From NCBI RefSeq assembly GCF_014295035.1, contig NZ_CP060404.1:2320501-2384500 (forward strand): 64,000 nucleotides of DNA, written 5' to 3'. Positions 44,485 to 52,927 of the stretch are shown one piece after another. A program made the translations under genes and the position numbers. Source of the DNA: Streptomyces buecherae. GTDB taxonomy: Bacteria > Actinomycetota > Actinomycetes > Streptomycetales > Streptomycetaceae. Each line of letters starts with the position of its first letter. Positions within the stretch are counted from its first letter, which is position 1. The notes beneath the pieces are model-generated. The model did not search any database. It worked only from the letters and a program-made list of their open reading frames with translations, and was not told the origin of the DNA.

Positions 44485-45474
44485 ATGGAACTGGAGTTCC
44501 GGCACTTGCGGGTGGTGCGGGCCATCGCGGACCACGGGACCCTGACGGCCGCGGCGGCCGAACTGGGCATGACCCAGCCGTCGGTGACCGAGGCCCTGCG
44601 GCGCGCCGAACGGATCACGGGCGCGCCCCTGTTCCGTCGCGACGCGCACGGCGCGGTGCCGACCCCGCTCGGCGAGTTGCTCGCCGCGCACGCGGGCACG
44701 GTGCTCACCGCGATGGACCGGCTGGCCGCCGCCACCGCCCGGCACCAGGCGGGCACCCTGCCGTCGTCGGTGCGGTTCGGCTGCACCCCGGGTTTGTTGG
44801 TGGCGCACCTGACGGTGCTGGCGCCGCAGGTGCTCGGCACCGAGGTCGAGGCGCGCACGGGGCCCGACCCGGCGGTGCAGCTCGCCCTGTTGGCCGACCG
44901 GCGGGTCGAGGCGGCCCTGATCGCGGGCAACCCGGGGCCTCGGGCGCCCGCGGGGTCGGGCATCGAGTGCGCGGTGGTCTCCGTCGAGCCGTTGTTCGTC
45001 GCCGTGGCCAGTGGGCACCGGTTGGCCGGCGAGGTGGAGATCGAGTTGGCCGAACTGGCCGGGGAGACCTGGTGCGTGGCCGACGGCCCGCGCAGCGAGG
45101 GCGTGCGCCACCTGGAGCAGTGTTGCCGGGAGGCCGGGTTCACGCCGTGCGTCCGGCAGGCCGACTACACCTCGGCGTTCCAGCTCGCCGAACTCGCCCA
45201 GGCGGTGCTGCCCATGATGCCGGGCAACCGGCCGCGCACGGGGCTGACCCTGGTGCCGCTGCGCGGCTCCCCGCTGTGGCAGCGCACCAGTCTGTTCTGG
45301 CACGCCGACGGGCCGCTGCGCAGGTCCCTGGTCGAGGGGGTGTGGCGGGAGCTGGTGCGGGCGCAGCACGAGATCGTCGAGCGGACGCCGGTGTATCAGG
45401 CGTGGCTGGAGCGCCATCCGGAGTGGGGGACGACGCCCCCGCGGATGGTGGCGGAGTACGCGCCGGGGGCGTAG
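44485..45474 (+). CDS. LysR family transcriptional regulator
   Basis: 329 aa. The N-terminal winged helix-turn-helix is complete (LEFRHLRVVRAIADHGTLTAAAAELGMTQPSVTEALRRAE in pieces), followed by a substrate-binding domain (VRFGCTPGLLVAHLTVLAP, ALIAGNPGPRAPAG). A TAGAGT box lies seven bases before the ATG, so the transcript is probably leaderless. The last 79 bases overlap the 3' end of a convergent LysR gene. Target unknown; the nearest candidates are the PIG-L gene or itself. Confidence 0.9.
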   Translation: MELEFRHLRVVRAIADHGTLTAAAAELGMTQPSVTEALRRAERITGAPLFRRDAHGAVPTPLGELLAAHAGTVLTAMDRLAAATARHQAGTLPSSVRFGCTPGLLVAHLTVLAPQVLGTEVEARTGPDPAVQLALLADRRVEAALIAGNPGPRAPAGSGIECAVVSVEPLFVAVASGHRLAGEVEIELAELAGETWCVADGPRSEGVRHLEQCCREAGFTPCVRQADYTSAFQLAELAQAVLPMMPGNRPRTGLTLVPLRGSPLWQRTSLFWHADGPLRRSLVEGVWRELVRAQHEIVERTPVYQAWLERHPEWGTTPPRMVAEYAPGA

Positions 45475-46583
45475 GGCACGGGCGGATGGCCGGCGCGGGC
45501 TGACCCGGCGGCCGGGGGCGGGGGCGGCGCGCGGTGGTCCGCCGGCGGCGGCGGGTCGGGGGCCGGGGCCGGGGCCGTGTCGGGGGCCGGGGCCGTGTCG
45601 GGGGGCGGGGCGGACTCGGGGGAGCCGAGCCAGCCCGGGTTCCGGTCCCACCAGCCGGGGACGCGGCCCATGGGGCCGACCATGGAGCGGTAGGCGGCGG
45701 CGAGGCCGTCGCGGACGCGGCCGGCCACGGCGGCGTCGATCGGGCCGTCCTTCGACCACAGCAGGACGTGGCGCACCCGCACCGGCGCCCCGCGGACCGA
45801 GAGCACCGTGCCGATCAGCGGCAGGCCGGTGTCCAGGGCCTGCGCGGGCACGGCGACGGGGTCACCACGGCGCAGCAACTGGCTGATGACCAGCGGCTCG
45901 TACGCCCGCACGGTGATGGGCCCGATGCCGGCCAGCTCGCACTGGCTGGCCAGGTGGCGGTCGAACTCGTCGTCGCCGTTGACCGCGAGCAGCCAGGTGG
46001 AGCCGGCGAGTTCGGACAGTTCCACCTCGTCCCGGCCGGCCAACGGATGATCAGTCGCGAGCATGACAAACATGGGTTCGGGGCCGACGACCGTACGCTC
46101 GATACCGGCCGGCAGGACGGGCTCCCGGCCGGGGAAGTCCACGTGCAGGGCCAGGTCGACGGTGCCGTCGGCGAGCGCGGCGAGCACCGTCGCCTGCCGG
46201 TCCACCACCGCCAGGTCCACCACGTCGTCGGGACACACCTCGCCGACGACGTCGCCGAGGCGGGCGGCCAGCGGCGTCTGGCGGACGGCGAGCCGCAGCG
46301 TGCGCGAGCCGGCGCGGTTGCGGAAGTGGCGTACGGCGCGGTCCAGTTCCTCCAGCGCGCCGAGCACGTCGCGCACGTGCGGCAGCAGTACGTCGCCGAG
46401 CGGCGTGGGCCGCGCGCCGTGCCGGCCGCGGTCGAAGAGGGTGCCGCCGACGGCGCTCTCGATCCGCCGCACCTGTGCCGTCAGCGCCGGCTGCGACACG
46501 CCCAGGTTCGCCGCCGCCTTGGTGACGCTGCCCGCCGCCTCGATCGCCGCGACGAACCGCAGGTGTCGCACCTCCAGGTCCAT
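45396..46583 (-). CDS. LysR family transcriptional regulator with extended Pro/Ala tail
   Basis: 395 aa. Starts MDLEVRHLRFVAAIEAAGSVTKAAA, a standard LysR helix-turn-helix, with a ligand domain (LRLAVRQTPLAARLGDVV, DLALHVDFPGREPVLPAG). The family-length part ends near residue 310 at RVPGWWDRNPGWLG; the paralogue on the other strand ends similarly (ERHPEWG). A further 85 residues of Pro/Ala/Asp repeats (PDTAPAPDTAPAPAP) run into and overlap the convergent gene. I infer loss of the original stop by repeat expansion. No promoter is recognised; 46584-46911 upstream is repeat-rich. Confidence 0.87.
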   Translation of the reverse strand: MDLEVRHLRFVAAIEAAGSVTKAAANLGVSQPALTAQVRRIESAVGGTLFDRGRHGARPTPLGDVLLPHVRDVLGALEELDRAVRHFRNRAGSRTLRLAVRQTPLAARLGDVVGEVCPDDVVDLAVVDRQATVLAALADGTVDLALHVDFPGREPVLPAGIERTVVGPEPMFVMLATDHPLAGRDEVELSELAGSTWLLAVNGDDEFDRHLASQCELAGIGPITVRAYEPLVISQLLRRGDPVAVPAQALDTGLPLIGTVLSVRGAPVRVRHVLLWSKDGPIDAAVAGRVRDGLAAAYRSMVGPMGRVPGWWDRNPGWLGSPESAPPPDTAPAPDTAPAPAPDPPPPADHRAPPPPPAAGSARAGHPPVPYAPGAYSATIRGGVVPHSGWRSSHA

Positions 46584-46911
46584 TCGGCAGAGTATGGCCG
46601 ACCGGATTCCCGAAGCCCAGACTCTCGACGGCGACCGTCACACACCCCAGGCCACCGCCGGCCCACCGCGCGCCGCCCGAGCCCCGTTCGAGGTACGGGG
46701 CGGTGCCGGTGCACGGGGTGCGCACCGGCGTACGGGACCCCTGCCGGTGCACGGGGCCACGCCGGCATACCGGGCCCACGTCCACGTACGGCGCCCACGT
46801 CCGTCCCCCGCGCGCCCGCGCGCGGTCCGGCGCGGCCCCGTGCCGGCGCACCCGGGCCCCGGCCCCGTGTCCGAGGCCGGGGCCCGGGGCGCCCTCGTCG
46901 CGGCGCCGCCG
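46584..46911. repeat. Repeat-rich intergenic region with terminator
   Basis: No gene. TGCCGGTGCACGGGG occurs twice (about 46692 and 46742), and GTACGGG-like words recur around it, related to the other CCCCGTAC repeats of the window. The right end carries the trxB terminator at 46851-46888. Confidence 0.6.
46851..46888 (-). terminator. Terminator of the subtilase-trxB unit
   Basis: Perfect 14-bp arms (46851-46864 and 46875-46888) with a 10-base loop CCGTGTCCGA, 23 bases past the trxB stop. Confidence 0.8.
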
Positions 46912-47928
46912 CTAGGAGACCGCCCGCTGTGGCACGGAGGGCGCCTCCTGGTCCGCTCGGGCCGCCCGCGCCTCCTCGCCCGCGCGGCGCACGTCCGCCA
47001 GCGACGCCAGGTAGCGCTCGGCGTCCAGGGCCGCGGCGCAGCCGGTGCCGGCCGCGGTGATGGCCTGCCGGTAGGTGTGGTCGACCACGTCGCCGGCGGC
47101 GAAGACGCCGGGCACGTTGGTCTGCGTGGAGGGCGCCAGGACGCGCAGGTAGCCGGCCGCGTCGCGATCGAGTTGGCCGGCGAACAGGTCGCTGCGCGGA
47201 TCGTGGCCGATCGCGATGAAGAGACCGGTCACCGCGAGCGGCCGGGTGGCGCCGGTGGGCCGGTCGCGCAGGGTCACGCCGCTCAGCCGCGCGTCGCCGT
47301 GCAGGGCGACCACCTCGCTGTCGTACGCGAAGCTGATCTTGTCGTCGGCGAACGCCCTGGCCTGCATCACCTTGGACGCGCGCAGCGTCTGCCGGCGGTG
47401 CACGACCGTGACGGAGCGGGCGTAGCGGGAGAGGAAGGTGGCCTCCTCAAGGGCGGTGTCGCCGCCGCCGACCACCGCGAGGTCCTGCCCCTTGAAGAAG
47501 AACCCGTCGCAGGTCGCGCACCAGGACACGCCCCGGCCCGCGAGCTGTTCCTCGCGCGGCAGGCCGAGCTTGCGGTAGCCGGAGCCGGTGGCGACGATCA
47601 CGGTGCGGGCGCGGTGGGTGGCGCCCCGGTCGTCGGTCACCTCCTTGACGGGGCCGGTCAGGTCGACGGAGACCACCTCCCGGTCCACGAGTTCGGCCCC
47701 GAACCGCGCGGCCTGGGCGCGCATGTCGGCCATCAGGTCGGGGCCCTGCACGCCCGCCGGGAAGCCGGGGTAGTTCTCCACCTCGGTGGTGGTCATCAGG
47801 GCGCCGCCGACGTAGAGCGCGCCGCAGAAGACCAGTGGTCGCAGGCTGGCGCGCGCGGTGTAGAGGGCGGCGGTGTAGCCGGCCGGGCCCGAGCCGATGA
47901 CGATCGTGTCCCGCACGGGGCCGCCCAT
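46912..47928 (-). CDS. trxB: Thioredoxin reductase paralogue
   Basis: 338 aa. Its ATG shares one base with the subtilase stop (TGATG), so translation is coupled. FAD-binding [21 protein letters not shown]-binding [15 protein letters not shown] with [10 protein letters not shown], the redox pair Cys137/Cys140 ([10 protein letters not shown]) and the C-terminal [23 protein letters not shown] are all as in canonical bacterial thioredoxin reductases. The CATC pair and HRRQ favour a true thioredoxin reductase over a GliT/HlmI-type dithiol oxidase, though that relation cannot be excluded. The last 20 residues are a polar tail. Being coupled to a secreted protease is unusual; the housekeeping trxB is expected elsewhere beside trxA. 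Confidence 0.92.
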   Translation of the reverse strand: MGGPVRDTIVIGSGPAGYTAALYTARASLRPLVFCGALYVGGALMTTTEVENYPGFPAGVQGPDLMADMRAQAARFGAELVDREVVSVDLTGPVKEVTDDRGATHRARTVIVATGSGYRKLGLPREEQLAGRGVSWCATCDGFFFKGQDLAVVGGGDTALEEATFLSRYARSVTVVHRRQTLRASKVMQARAFADDKISFAYDSEVVALHGDARLSGVTLRDRPTGATRPLAVTGLFIAIGHDPRSDLFAGQLDRDAAGYLRVLAPSTQTNVPGVFAAGDVVDHTYRQAITAAGTGCAAALDAERYLASLADVRRAGEEARAARADQEAPSVPQRAVS

Positions 47929-49223
47929 CACCGCTGCCCCGTCCGGGCCTCGGCCGCGCCGGTGCGGTCGGCGGGCGCGGGGCCGCGGCCGGTCGCGGCG
48001 TCGGTGGGTCCGACGTAGGCCAACAGGTTCCGGGTGTCGGCGCCCGGGTCCTGGACGCGGTCCGGGGTCGCCGCGCGGGCCAGCGCGGCGTCGAGGTCGG
48101 TGGCCGAGGTGTCGGGGTGCTCGTGGAGGTAGGTGGCCGCGACGCCGGCGACCTGGGCCGCGCTGGCCGAGGTGCCGCTGAGCCGGGTGTAGTACCGGTC
48201 GCCGAGGCCGCTGGCCACGGGTATGCCGGCGCCCGGCGCGAAGAGGTGCACGCAGGAGCCGGTGTTGGCGGCGGCCATCCGGCGGTCGGCCTGGTCCGTC
48301 GCGGAGACCGTGAGCGCGGTGGTCTGGCGGCCCGGCGTCGCGTCGCAGGCGTCGATGGGCTGGCCGTCCGCGTCGCCGTTGCCGGCGGGCGCGGTGTAGG
48401 CGACGCCCTGGTCCGCCATCTCGTAGAGCTGGAGGTCGAGTACGGAGCCGGGTTCGCCGGAGAAGCCGAGGCTGGCCAGTGCGGGCTTGGGGGCGTGCGC
48501 GCTGATCCAGTCGACGGCCGAGACCAGGTGCTCCAGGCGCCCCGTGCCGTCGCAGCCCAGCGCGCGCACGGACGCGATCCGGGCCTGCTTCGCCACTCCG
48601 CTGCGCGCGCCCGCGACGAGCGACGCGGTGGCGGTGCCGTGGCCGTGGCAGTCGGTGGCCCATCCGCCGGCGCGGTCCCGGATCGCGTCGTAGGCGGCGG
48701 TGACCCGGCCGCGCAACTCCTCGTGGCTGCCGCGCACGCCGGTGTCCACGACGTACACCGGCACGTCCGGCGCGCTGTTGGGGGCGGTGTACGTGCCGTC
48801 CAGCGGCAGGTCGCGCTGGTCCATGCGGTCCAGGCCCCAGGGCGCGACCCGGCCCCGGTGCGGGCGGGTGTCGAGGGCGCCGGCGACGCGGTAGGCGCGG
48901 TCGCGGGTGACCGAACCGACGCGGGTGTCCTTGAGGTACGCGCCCACCTGGGCCTCGGTCAGGGTGACCGAGAAGCCCTGGAGCGCGGCGTGGTACGTGC
49001 GGCGCAGTTGACCGCCGGCGTCGGCGACCAGCCGCTCGGCCGCCGCGCGGACCGCCTCCGGTGTCGCGTCGGTGCGCAGGAGGTGCACTACGTACACGCC
49101 GGTGTCACCGGCGCGCGCGGGCGTGTCGGCGCCGGCGGCGGGCGCCGGCCCGATCAGCGGCAGCACCAGGGCACAGGCGGCGGCTGCCATCACCGCCGAA
49201 CGCGGGAGCGTCTTCTTCGTCAT
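47928..49223 (-). CDS. Secreted S8 family (subtilisin-like) serine protease
   Basis: 431 aa. The ATG has GAGAGG seven bases upstream. A signal peptide ([22 protein letters not shown] start, cleavage after about 32) leads to an I9-type propeptide ([16 protein letters not shown]...ALQGFSVTL). The peptidase has the full set: Asp160 (VYVVDTGV), His195 ([10 protein letters not shown]), Asn282 (PAGNGD) and Ser352 (LSGTSASAA). The residues around His and Ser deviate from the usual GTHVAG and GTSMA, so specificity may differ. The C-terminus is a short Thr/Ala/Gly tail. It is co-translated with trxB; two strong hairpins lie in its upstream region. Confidence 0.9.
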   Translation of the reverse strand: MTKKTLPRSAVMAAAACALVLPLIGPAPAAGADTPARAGDTGVYVVHLLRTDATPEAVRAAAERLVADAGGQLRRTYHAALQGFSVTLTEAQVGAYLKDTRVGSVTRDRAYRVAGALDTRPHRGRVAPWGLDRMDQRDLPLDGTYTAPNSAPDVPVYVVDTGVRGSHEELRGRVTAAYDAIRDRAGGWATDCHGHGTATASLVAGARSGVAKQARIASVRALGCDGTGRLEHLVSAVDWISAHAPKPALASLGFSGEPGSVLDLQLYEMADQGVAYTAPAGNGDADGQPIDACDATPGRQTTALTVSATDQADRRMAAANTGSCVHLFAPGAGIPVASGLGDRYYTRLSGTSASAAQVAGVAATYLHEHPDTSATDLDAALARAATPDRVQDPGADTRNLLAYVGPTDAATGRGPAPADRTGAAEARTGQR

Positions 49224-49262
49224 GGTGAACCTCTCGTCGCGCGGGGGGCTTTGGGGGTTGGG

Positions 49263-49347
49263 GAACGGGGCCCGGCGCCGGTCAGGGTGGGCGCCGGGCC
49301 CCGTTCGCGGGCCCGGGCCCGCCCGCGTGGGGGCGCGGGCGGGCCCG
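49263..49347 (-). terminator. Two successive hairpins upstream of the subtilase gene
   Basis: Hairpin 1: perfect 17-bp arms 49263-49279 and 49290-49306. Hairpin 2: perfect 14-bp arms 49314-49327 and 49334-49347. They lie 40 to 125 bases before the subtilase start and could block read-through from the thioredoxin gene or form a structured leader. Confidence 0.65.
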
Positions 49348-49450
49348 GACCGGTCAGGGGCCGGGCCGTGGGGCACGGCGCGGGCCCGGTCGGGCCTGGA
49401 GTGGCGGTCTCAGGCCATGGGGTGGGGGAAGCGTCCGGGTTGCGCACGGG

Positions 49451-49490
49451 GTGCCGGGCCGCCGGCGCGCACGGCGGGGCGGCCCGGCAC
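49451..49490 (-). terminator. Terminator of the secreted thioredoxin gene
   Basis: Perfect 13-bp arms (49451-49463 and 49478-49490), beginning 10 bases past the stop codon. Confidence 0.8.
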
Positions 49491-49499
49491 GTGGCGCCG

Positions 49500-49940
49500 T
49501 TACAGGTTGTTCAGCCAGGTGCGCAGGGCCTGCGGCCCGTCGTAGCCGACCATGCGGCTGCCGGCCTCCTGTCCGTTCTGCACGTTGATCAGCGTGGGGA
49601 GGCCCCGCACGCCGTACTTCTGCAGGATCGCGCGGTTGGCGTCCGCGTCCACCCGGGCCCATACCCAGGAACCGTTGTCCGCGGTGTTGTACTGCTGGAG
49701 GTAGGGCTTCATCTTCTGGCACCAGTGGCACCAGGACGCGGTGAAGTTGAGCACCACCGGGCGGGTGGCGGACATCCGCATGACCTGCTCGTAGTTGGCG
49801 GCCGTCACGTCGACGACGGAGGGCTCCGCCGTGACCTGCCGGGCGGCGCCGTGCGGGGCCGGGGACGCGGCGGCCGGCAGCGCGGCCCCCATCAGGAGCG
49901 CGGTCACGGCCGTCGCGATGACGGTTGACTTACGGAGCAT
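49500..49940 (-). CDS. Secreted thioredoxin-fold protein
   Basis: 146 aa. The signal peptide (MLRKSTVIATAVTALLMGAA) is cleaved near ASA26. The thioredoxin fold has the active site Cys71-His-Trp-Cys74 (NFTASWCHWCQKMKP) and the cis-proline in GLPTLINV. CHWC differs from the CGPC of cytosolic thioredoxins and implies another redox potential. It should act outside the membrane on protein thiols. It has its own terminator and is 220 bases from the rhodanese gene, so it is likely a separate transcript, although gene order suggests a functional link with the neighbouring secreted protease. The electron source outside the cell is unknown; the cytosolic TrxB cannot reach it directly. Confidence 0.88.
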   Translation of the reverse strand: MLRKSTVIATAVTALLMGAALPAAASPAPHGAARQVTAEPSVVDVTAANYEQVMRMSATRPVVLNFTASWCHWCQKMKPYLQQYNTADNGSWVWARVDADANRAILQKYGVRGLPTLINVQNGQEAGSRMVGYDGPQALRTWLNNL

Positions 49941-50090
49941 GGGGCTCGTCCTCTCGTTGTGGTGCGGTGGGTTGCCGTGTGAGCCGGGCGGGGCCGGGCC
50001 TGGGGGTGCGCCGGCGGTGCCCGTCGTGCCGCCCCGCGGTGTCGCGATCGCGGATGGTGGTGCGGATGGCGCGGTCGCGGCGCGGCCGTG

Positions 50091-50122
50091 GCGAGGGCGC
50101 CGGTGCGGTGCGGCGCCCTCGC
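50091..50122 (-). terminator. Terminator of the cyclodipeptide synthase operon
   Basis: GCGAGGGCGCC (50091-50101) pairs perfectly with GGCGCCCTCGC (50112-50122) around a 10-base loop, 37 bases after the rhodanese stop. Confidence 0.8.
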
Positions 50123-50158
50123 GCTGCCGCGTTGGCCGCGCTGCCGCGGGGCACGGGG

Positions 50159-50512
50159 TCAGGCGGCGGCCGATTCCGTCGGCAGTTCGCCGCTGACCCA
50201 GTCCTCGATTCCCTCCCGGTACTTGCGCACGTTCGCGTAGCCGAGCTCCACGAGCCGGGCCCCCACGAGTTCGCTGTTGCGGCAGGGCACGTTCGCGCAG
50301 TAGACGACCAGCGGTACGCCGGGGTCCGGGAGCAGTCGCGGCGCGAGTTCCTCGGCGAATCGGGCGGCTTCCTCGTAGGGGAATCCGGGGATGTTGACCG
50401 CGCCGGGCAGGTGTTCGCGCGCGTAGTAGTCGGCGGGCATCGTGTCGATCACAACGACCGCATTGGCCGCGATTTCCTTGCGGAGCTGTTCCCTTGTGAT
50501 CAGTGGCAGCAC
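50159..50512 (-). CDS. Single-domain rhodanese-like protein in the CDPS operon
   Basis: 117 aa. The GTG start (LPLITREQLRKEIAANA) has GGAGG five bases upstream; the permease stop overlaps this region with one base between stop and start. Rhodanese fold: VVIDTMPADYYAREHLPGAVNIPG and the active loop VVYCANVPCRNS, with the catalytic Cys in YCANVP. Rhodaneses move sulfane sulfur; the loop has a second Cys and lacks the usual basic pattern, so thiosulfate may not be the donor. It is the last gene of the three-gene CDPS unit, suggesting sulfur transfer or a structural role in making the dipeptide product. Confidence 0.85.
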   Translation of the reverse strand: MLPLITREQLRKEIAANAVVVIDTMPADYYAREHLPGAVNIPGFPYEEAARFAEELAPRLLPDPGVPLVVYCANVPCRNSELVGARLVELGYANVRKYREGIEDWVSGELPTESAAA

Positions 50513-50513
50513 A

Positions 50514-51860
50514 TCAACCTCCGGATTGGGTCGTGTTGACCTCGGCCAGCGGGGGCGGGGAATGGTCAACGGGGGGCGTGCGCCGGGGCGCGGTGAGCTT
50601 TCCGACGACGGAGTACAGAAGCAGCGCGGTGACGACCGCGTTGACGGCGGGAATTCCGCTCTCCAGGTATTCGCCGACCAGGGCGCCGGCCGCCCAGCAC
50701 ACCAGCGAGAGCGGCATCCAGTCGGCCCCGCCGGCGGGCAGCGTTCCGCTCTCGCGGGCCCGGTCGAGTTCGGCGCGGAAGCGGCGCACGACGAAGTACT
50801 CGGCGATGATGACGCCGGCCACCGGCGGCGCCAGGACGCCGATGGTTTCCAGGAAGTCGGTGAAGTTGTCCACGATGCCGACGGCGGACAGGGCGGTGCC
50901 GGCGGCCCCGATGACGAGCGTGACCGCGCGTCTGCTGACCCGTCGGCCGCACAGCACGTCGATGGAGTTCACCAGGCCGAGCGAGGACGAGTAGAGGTTC
51001 CAGTCGTTGATCTTCAGGATCGCGGTGGCCAGCACGAGCGTGCCGAGGACACCGGAGGAGGAGGTGATGATGCCGACGATGTCCGAGGTCCTGGCGGCGT
51101 GCGCGAGGAGCACCGCGGTGAGCCCGATCAGGTACTCCCCCAGCGTCACGCTGATCAGCGTCTGCTTGACGACGTCCGAGGGGCGCCGGTTGAACCGCGT
51201 CATGTCCGGCGTCATGAGCGCGCCCAGGATGAAGGCGCCGGAGACCAGCGTGGTGCCCTCCGCGAGCGACATGGCGGGCCCGGCCGGCGCGGAGGTCATG
51301 AGGTCGCCGACGGAGTGCTCGGAGAGCGCGTCGACGATGGAGTAGCCGGCCAGGACGAGGAAGGCGGGCACGGTCAGGTAGGCCGTCCAGGCCATCACGG
51401 TGAATCCGTACACCGTGATCGCCGTGATGACCGCGCCGCCGATCAGCGCCCACACCCATTCCGGAGTTCCGCCGGCGAGATCGTGCATTCCCTGGGCGAA
51501 GACCCCGTTCTGCACGCCGAACCAACCGGCGAGGCTCAACGCGATCAGCAGGCCCACCAGTGCCGAGCCCTTGCGCCCGAATCCGGACCAGCGGGCGAGC
51601 AGCGAGACCGACAATCCCTCGCGAACGCCGGCTATGCCGAGCAGAATCGTGATGATCTCCAACAGGACCGAGCCGACGGTGATGGCGATGACGGCGTCGG
51701 TGAAGTCCATTCCGAAACCGAGGACGGCGCCCACCAGAAACTGTTGGAACGAGGAGACCTGACCGAATCGCTGGACCGCGACGGATATCCAGGAATGCCG
51801 GGCCTCGTCCGGCACGCGGGTCAGCGCGTAATCGTCGAGCCGGTCCGCTTCGGCGGCCAT
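50514..51860 (-). CDS. NCS1 family (cytosine/purine) permease in the CDPS operon
   Basis: 448 aa with about twelve membrane helices. The ATG shares one base with the CDPS stop (TGATG). Family features: SSFQQFLVGAVLGFGMDFTDAV in part, the LSLAGWFGVQNGVFAQGMHDL region, LMTPDMTRFNRRPSDVV and a long helix pair after ILKINDWNLYSSSLGLVN. These match CodB-like nucleobase:cation symporters, which import cytosine, purines or hydantoins. Coupled to a cyclodipeptide synthase it could supply a nucleobase for nucleobase-diketopiperazine hybrids or export the product; both are inference. No CDPS-type P450 is nearby. Confidence 0.9.
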   Translation of the reverse strand: MAAEADRLDDYALTRVPDEARHSWISVAVQRFGQVSSFQQFLVGAVLGFGMDFTDAVIAITVGSVLLEIITILLGIAGVREGLSVSLLARWSGFGRKGSALVGLLIALSLAGWFGVQNGVFAQGMHDLAGGTPEWVWALIGGAVITAITVYGFTVMAWTAYLTVPAFLVLAGYSIVDALSEHSVGDLMTSAPAGPAMSLAEGTTLVSGAFILGALMTPDMTRFNRRPSDVVKQTLISVTLGEYLIGLTAVLLAHAARTSDIVGIITSSSGVLGTLVLATAILKINDWNLYSSSLGLVNSIDVLCGRRVSRRAVTLVIGAAGTALSAVGIVDNFTDFLETIGVLAPPVAGVIIAEYFVVRRFRAELDRARESGTLPAGGADWMPLSLVCWAAGALVGEYLESGIPAVNAVVTALLLYSVVGKLTAPRRTPPVDHSPPPLAEVNTTQSGG

Positions 51861-52570
51861 CAGCCGCCCACTCCGATAAGGGAGAGGTCCGGCGTGTTGT
51901 CGTCCTTTTCCCGTACGACGAGGAATCCCTGTCCCGGGGCGGGTCGCCAGGGAAGTTCTCCGGCGTAGAACTTCTCCAGGAACGCGACCCGCTGGTGGTA
52001 GACGAACAGCGAGGCCCCGGCGCCGCAGATTCCGCCGGAGTCGGCGAACAGCGGGAGTTCGGCGATGAAGTAGCGCACGGCGAGCAGCGACTGCTCGTCG
52101 GTGGGCGTGTCCCCGGGCGGCAGCTTGCGGTCGAGCACCCAGTGCGTGGCCTCCAGGCAGGCCGCCCGGAACGCGGCGTCCCGCTCGAAGAGCGTGCCCG
52201 CCTCCTCGACCAGCTCGCGGTAGCGCGGGTGTTCCGCCAGCCGCGCCATGCCCAGGATCAGCCGCTCCGGCTCCGGCACGTCGAGCGCGCGCAGCGCCGC
52301 GGCCACCTTGTTGTGCGCGTACTGGCCCTGTCGGCTGGCCTTGTGCCGCGCCCGGCCCGGGGAGTAGCCGAGGGCCTCCAGGGTGTACGCGGTGACCGTG
52401 TCCGGGATGAAGAAATGGCACTGTTCGAACCGAGTTAACGCCCATTTCGCCAGTGCCGTCAGCCGCTCCGTGTTGAAATAGCTATTGAAGGGGCTGACTC
52501 CGATACACACGTGCGAGACGGTCGGCAGCAGCGCGCCACACCGCTCGGTAAGTGGTTCAGAGTTGAACAT
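51860..52570 (-). CDS. tRNA-dependent cyclodipeptide synthase (NYH type)
   Basis: 236 aa from the ATG giving MFNSEPLTERCG, with GAGG seven bases upstream. CDPSs join two aminoacyl-tRNA residues into a diketopiperazine. Compared with AlbC from memory: catalytic Ser26 in GVSPFNSYF (AlbC Ser37), Asn29 (Asn40), Tyr167 and Glu171 in RYFIAELPLFADS (Tyr178/Glu182), and Tyr191-His192 in FVYHQ (Tyr202-His203). The N, Y and H set places it in the NYH subfamily. Length is typical. It is the first gene of a coupled operon with an NCS1 permease and a rhodanese. No cyclodipeptide oxidase, P450 or methyltransferase is in view, so the product may be tailored by genes elsewhere. Which amino acids it uses cannot be read by eye. 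Confidence 0.92.
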   Translation of the reverse strand: MFNSEPLTERCGALLPTVSHVCIGVSPFNSYFNTERLTALAKWALTRFEQCHFFIPDTVTAYTLEALGYSPGRARHKASRQGQYAHNKVAAALRALDVPEPERLILGMARLAEHPRYRELVEEAGTLFERDAAFRAACLEATHWVLDRKLPPGDTPTDEQSLLAVRYFIAELPLFADSGGICGAGASLFVYHQRVAFLEKFYAGELPWRPAPGQGFLVVREKDDNTPDLSLIGVGG

Positions 52571-52927
52571 GTCTCGACCTCGCCAACGACTCGTATGACC
52601 TGCTCCGCGCACGGCCACGGTGGGGCCGTTCCGGGATGAGACCGCCAGCAGGATCTTCACGCTTCACCGAATGCCCGGGTAGTGTCAGCGGGCTATGCCC
52701 TGCGCGCATACCTCGACGCGACGATAAAACGCTGCGCGCGTAGCGCAAAAAGGTACGGACCAAAAACCGCAATGGGGCCACAGGTCGGAGCGCGACCGGC
52801 GGGCAAACGGCACAAACACCCGCTCCACGGCGCGCCGGGGAAGGCCGCGACAGAGGAAAGTCCGGCGTTCATGAATTGCCCTTCCTGACTCTGGCGTTCA
52901 GGACTCGCGCGGCATATCTTCGTGGCC
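52571..52927. promoter_or_regulatory. Divergent control region between CDPS operon and LysR gene
   Basis: No gene. It is AT-richer than its flanks at 52720-52790 (ACGATAAAACG, GCAAAAAGG). Two related palindromes occur: TGCGCGCA (52701-52708) and TGCGC-GCGTA-GCGCA (52733-52747), 32 bases apart, plausible LysR binding sites. Promoters for both directions must lie here. Confidence 0.5.

Noticed and set aside
42496..45759. Minus-strand open frame of 1,087 codons opposite the PIG-L and LysR genes
   Set aside because: An antisense shadow produced by GC-rich third positions; the plus strand has PIG-L and helix-turn-helix motifs plus a terminator between the two genes.
46912..47928. Reading the thioredoxin reductase as a GliT/HlmI dithiol oxidase of a thio-diketopiperazine pathway
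   Set aside because: The CATC redox pair and HRRQ-type NADPH site are those of ordinary thioredoxin reductases, and terminators separate it from the CDPS operon; kept only as a question.
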